A stretch of 64,000 bases of DNA, taken from DT-110 sp030148525. Its GTDB lineage: Bacteria; Bacteroidota; Bacteroidia; Chitinophagales; Saprospiraceae. A program made the translations under genes and the position numbers. Of this stretch, positions 62,395 to 64,000 are shown in pieces; positions within the stretch are counted from its first letter, which is position 1; every line of letters begins with the position of its first letter. The stretch covers positions 1,674,001 through 1,738,000 of the forward strand of contig OZ245751.1 in the NCBI GenBank assembly GCA_965227445.1. Direction: 5' to 3'. The notes beneath the pieces were generated by a model. That model was not told where the DNA came from. It did no database searches and saw nothing but the letters and a program-made list of their open reading frames with translations.

Positions 62395-62545
62395 CACCCG
62401 TTCATCGTGGGCCGTGAACCGACCACTAAAGTGGATTGAAAATGATTATTGGATTCACGACCACCGCTAAAGCTGTGGCCTTAATCAGGGACGTTCAAAC
62501 CGTGAACCGTGGAGCGTGATCCGTGAGCTGTGAGCTGTGCATGGG
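62395..62545. repeat. Two-hairpin unit with flanking heptamers (best-preserved single copy)
   Basis: GGCCGTGAACCG, then hairpin B at 62422-62434, TTGAAAATGATTATTGGATTC, hairpin A at 62461-62478 (CCACCGCTAAAGCTGTGG), CCTTAATCAGGGACGTT, then heptamers CCGTGAA, CCGTGGA, GCGTGAT, CCGTGAG, CTGTGAG. The same order as at 29511-29610 and 59132-59210. Confidence 0.88.
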
Positions 62546-62575
62546 ATGATTTCCGCTTTCCGACCACCGTTTTAT

Positions 62576-62583
62576 TACCTTTG
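62576..62583 (+). promoter_or_regulatory. -7 box of the acetolactate decarboxylase gene
   Basis: TACCTTTG matches TAnnTTTG and lies 24 bases before the ATG at 62608. The motif GCTTTCGCAAAAAA overlaps its last base (62583-62596). Confidence 0.5.
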
Positions 62584-62607
62584 CTTTCGCAAAAAACCAA
62601 GGGTACT

Positions 62608-63330
62608 ATGATTCGATTGCTCATTTGTTCGCTGCTGATTACGGGACTGACTGCTTGTTCAAATGCTCCCCGTTCATCCTGGGACGACCAGGTGGAGCAC
62701 GTAGGTTCCTTGCGGGCCATAATGCACCAAAATGATGTGACGCCCAAAACCTTTCTCGACCAGCTCACCAACCGGGATAGTTTATACGCCCTGGGGGCAG
62801 TGGCTTATCTAAAGGGAGAGATATTGATGTTGGGAGGGGAAACCATTGTTGCGGGTACAGAGACCAGTGGATCGGTCACCATCTCCGATGACCTGAAAAC
62901 CGGTGCTTGCCTGATGGTTGCGGCCCGCGTTGGATCGTGGTCGGAAATCGCTATTCCAGCGGAGGTAACATCTCAGCAAGGCCTTGAGCAATACATTGTC
63001 GCAGTTGCTGATCAATGGGGGATTAATACTGCCCAACCCTTTCCGTTTCGCCTGGAAGGCCGGTTTAAAACCATGGATTGGCACGTAGTGGATTGGGAAA
63101 GTGGCGATACGGAGCATTCCCACGAAAAGCATATCGAGTCCGGTCCGCACGGTACCTTGACCGAAGTTGATGCGACCCTGCTTGGTTTCCATTCGACAAA
63201 GCATACGGGCGTATTTACGCACTACGATTCTGATTTTCACATGCATATGGCGCTGCGGGATCGTAGTCTGGCAGGACACGTCGATGGATTTATTCCCGGA
63301 GACCTCACGCTTTTTTTGCCCGCATCGTAA
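62608..63330 (+). CDS. budA: Lipoprotein acetolactate decarboxylase
   Basis: 240 residues from the ATG at 62608, which gives a lipoprotein signal (LICSLLITGLTAC; cysteine about residue 17). It converts acetolactate to acetoin. The fold marks are YALGAVAYLKGEILML with the glutamate region, PFPFRLEGRF, GFHSTKHTGVFTHYDSDFHMHMALRDRSLAGH. The HxH-x(10)-H spacing of the last block equals that of the zinc ligands in the Bacillus-type enzyme. Export to the envelope is unusual for a central metabolic step but is known for some Bacillus relatives. No acetolactate synthase is near. The symbol follows the general family name. Confidence 0.85.
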   Translation: MIRLLICSLLITGLTACSNAPRSSWDDQVEHVGSLRAIMHQNDVTPKTFLDQLTNRDSLYALGAVAYLKGEILMLGGETIVAGTETSGSVTISDDLKTGACLMVAARVGSWSEIAIPAEVTSQQGLEQYIVAVADQWGINTAQPFPFRLEGRFKTMDWHVVDWESGDTEHSHEKHIESGPHGTLTEVDATLLGFHSTKHTGVFTHYDSDFHMHMALRDRSLAGHVDGFIPGDLTLFLPAS

Positions 63331-63354
63331 TCATGATGACGAGATATGCTCAGA

Positions 63355-63506
63355 AGAAAAAACCATGGTCCATGGTCCATGGTTTTTTCCTTAACCTTAA
63401 CCTCAACCTTCCTGCCCGCCGGAACGGAGTGAAGGCGGGAGCCTCAGCCTTCCTGCCCGCCGAAACCCATAGGGGCGTATGCCCAGTGAAGGCGGGAATC
63501 TCAACC
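63355..63506. repeat. Word tracts: CCATGGT, CCTTAA/CCTCAA, and GCCCGCC-GGCGGG
   Basis: Three TCCATGG-type heptamers, a run of CTTAAC/CTCAAC words, then CTTCCTGCCCGCC twice with intervening AAGGCGGG that can pair with it, and CCGCCGAAACCCATAGGGGC, a relative of the motif at 13828. No gene. Confidence 0.7.
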
Positions 63507-64000
63507 TCAATTATTCCCTGCTCTTCGCCAGCGCACGGGTGCGGGTGGTTCCGGCTTGCGATCGAGGGCTTGGGTTGGCAGTAGCCGCAGTGCTTCCTGC
63601 ACGGCTCGTTCGAGCTGAGGGTCTTGGCCGGCAGCTACTTTGGCGGGATCCTGGATAACTTCAATATCCGGGGCAACTCCTTCTCCTTCCACCGCCCATT
63701 CACCATCGGCGTCAAAAAAGCCACCGCGCGGTGCAATCATGTAGCCACCATCAATGAAAGGGGGCGTATCCCAGGTGCCTACCAGACCACCCCAGGTGCG
63801 GGTACCGACCAGTGGCCCGATTTCCGCCTCCCGGAACATGTAGGGCAGCAGATCACCACCGGAACCAGCCCGCTCGTTGATGATCATCACCTTGGGACCG
63901 AAGATACCGGCCATGGGAGTAGTCCAGGGACGGCGATCATTGGCTTTGCTGTTGAAGTAACCAAACAGCTTGCGGTTCATAATATCGATCATGTAGTCGG
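63507..64000 (-). CDS. Tricorn-type S41 protease, 3' end only
   Basis: The frame is open at the right window edge; 164 codons are visible. VMIINERAGSGGDLLPYMFR carries the S41 nucleophile region (GSGGD), and GTRTWGGLVGTWDTPPFIDGG, MIAPRGGFFDADGEWAVEGEGVAPDIEV closes the catalytic domain exactly as in bacterial tricorn homologues (normally over 1000 residues with WD-like and PDZ domains upstream). The last ~25 residues are basic and proline-rich. It probably degrades peptides in the periplasm. Confidence 0.88.
   Translation of the reverse strand, partial: DYMIDIMNRKLFGYFNSKANDRRPWTTPMAGIFGPKVMIINERAGSGGDLLPYMFREAEIGPLVGTRTWGGLVGTWDTPPFIDGGYMIAPRGGFFDADGEWAVEGEGVAPDIEVIQDPAKVAAGQDPQLERAVQEALRLLPTQALDRKPEPPAPVRWRRAGNN

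Overview
The window looks like a chromosomal segment of a gliding, non-fermenting Bacteroidota, most likely of the class Saprospiria (Lewinella/Saprospiraceae-like). Pointers are a GldG gliding ABC-transporter end, proteins with type IX secretion (T9SS) type A and type B C-terminal signals, a carboxypeptidase-regulatory-domain TonB-dependent receptor, futalosine-route menaquinone genes, and promoter boxes of the Bacteroidota form TAnnTTTG. The placement below phylum is an inference from gene content. I saw no rRNA, tRNA, CRISPR array, prophage or intact transposase.

Layout. 0-1.3 kb: end of gldG and a DUF4340 partner. 1.3-7 kb: a palindromic MITE, a secreted PLC/P1-nuclease-like enzyme, a DUF368 (PopT-type) lipid carrier translocase with aroE, and proline dehydrogenase. 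7.3-13 kb: a 1901-residue T9SS type B surface protein built on a strict 70-residue period. 13-13.8 kb: a six-unit array of hairpins and 7-bp words. 13.9-16.4 kb (minus): pyrG, a TrmH-family methyltransferase and an EVE protein. 16.7-18.4 kb: a retropepsin-like protease and a CDF-like membrane protein lacking metal ligands. 18.5-26 kb: a T9SS type A protein with a triplicated 458-residue beta-helix unit, followed by its probable TonB-dependent receptor. 26-36.7 kb (minus): miaE, a NosD-like lipoprotein, YitT, a surface protein, an UlaG-like hydrolase, a large zinc metalloprotease and an SPFH protein. 36.8-41.4 kb (minus): an M19 dipeptidase-like protein and the three-gene pntAA-pntAB-pntB transhydrogenase. 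41.6-47.4 kb (minus): a second MITE, a PAS protein ending in a bare kinase dimerisation domain, a candidate small RNA, and a lipoprotein SBP - histidine kinase - response regulator operon. 47.7-52.9 kb (minus): a Tat-exported sugar isomerase, ApbE, a Tat-exported Gfo/Idh/MocA oxidoreductase, an SUMF1-domain protein and msrA. 53-55.7 kb (minus): mqnE - histidine phosphatase - mqnA. 55.9-59 kb (plus): glycosyltransferase, FMN glutamate-synthase-like protein and DUF1697. 59.4-63.3 kb: a T9SS protein with a tail-fibre (S74) surface protein, and a lipoprotein acetolactate decarboxylase. 63.5 kb: the 3' end of a tricorn-type S41 protease.

Most striking is the space between genes. Almost every larger gap carries tracts with a 7-bp period written in a few related words (CCGTGAA, CCGTAAG, TCCACGG, GTTTGAG, CTCTGAT, TTCCGAC and similar). 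Several start exactly at, or run into, the 3' ends of genes, and some abut promoters. They are interleaved with a dispersed two-hairpin REP/BIME-like unit, a second REP class, two MITEs with TTA target duplications, and a recurring TTTTnGCGAAAGC word. The best candidates for an undescribed system are this heptamer/hairpin repeat ecology, the beta-helix/TonB receptor pair, and the SBP-coupled two-component system that has no transporter genes beside it.
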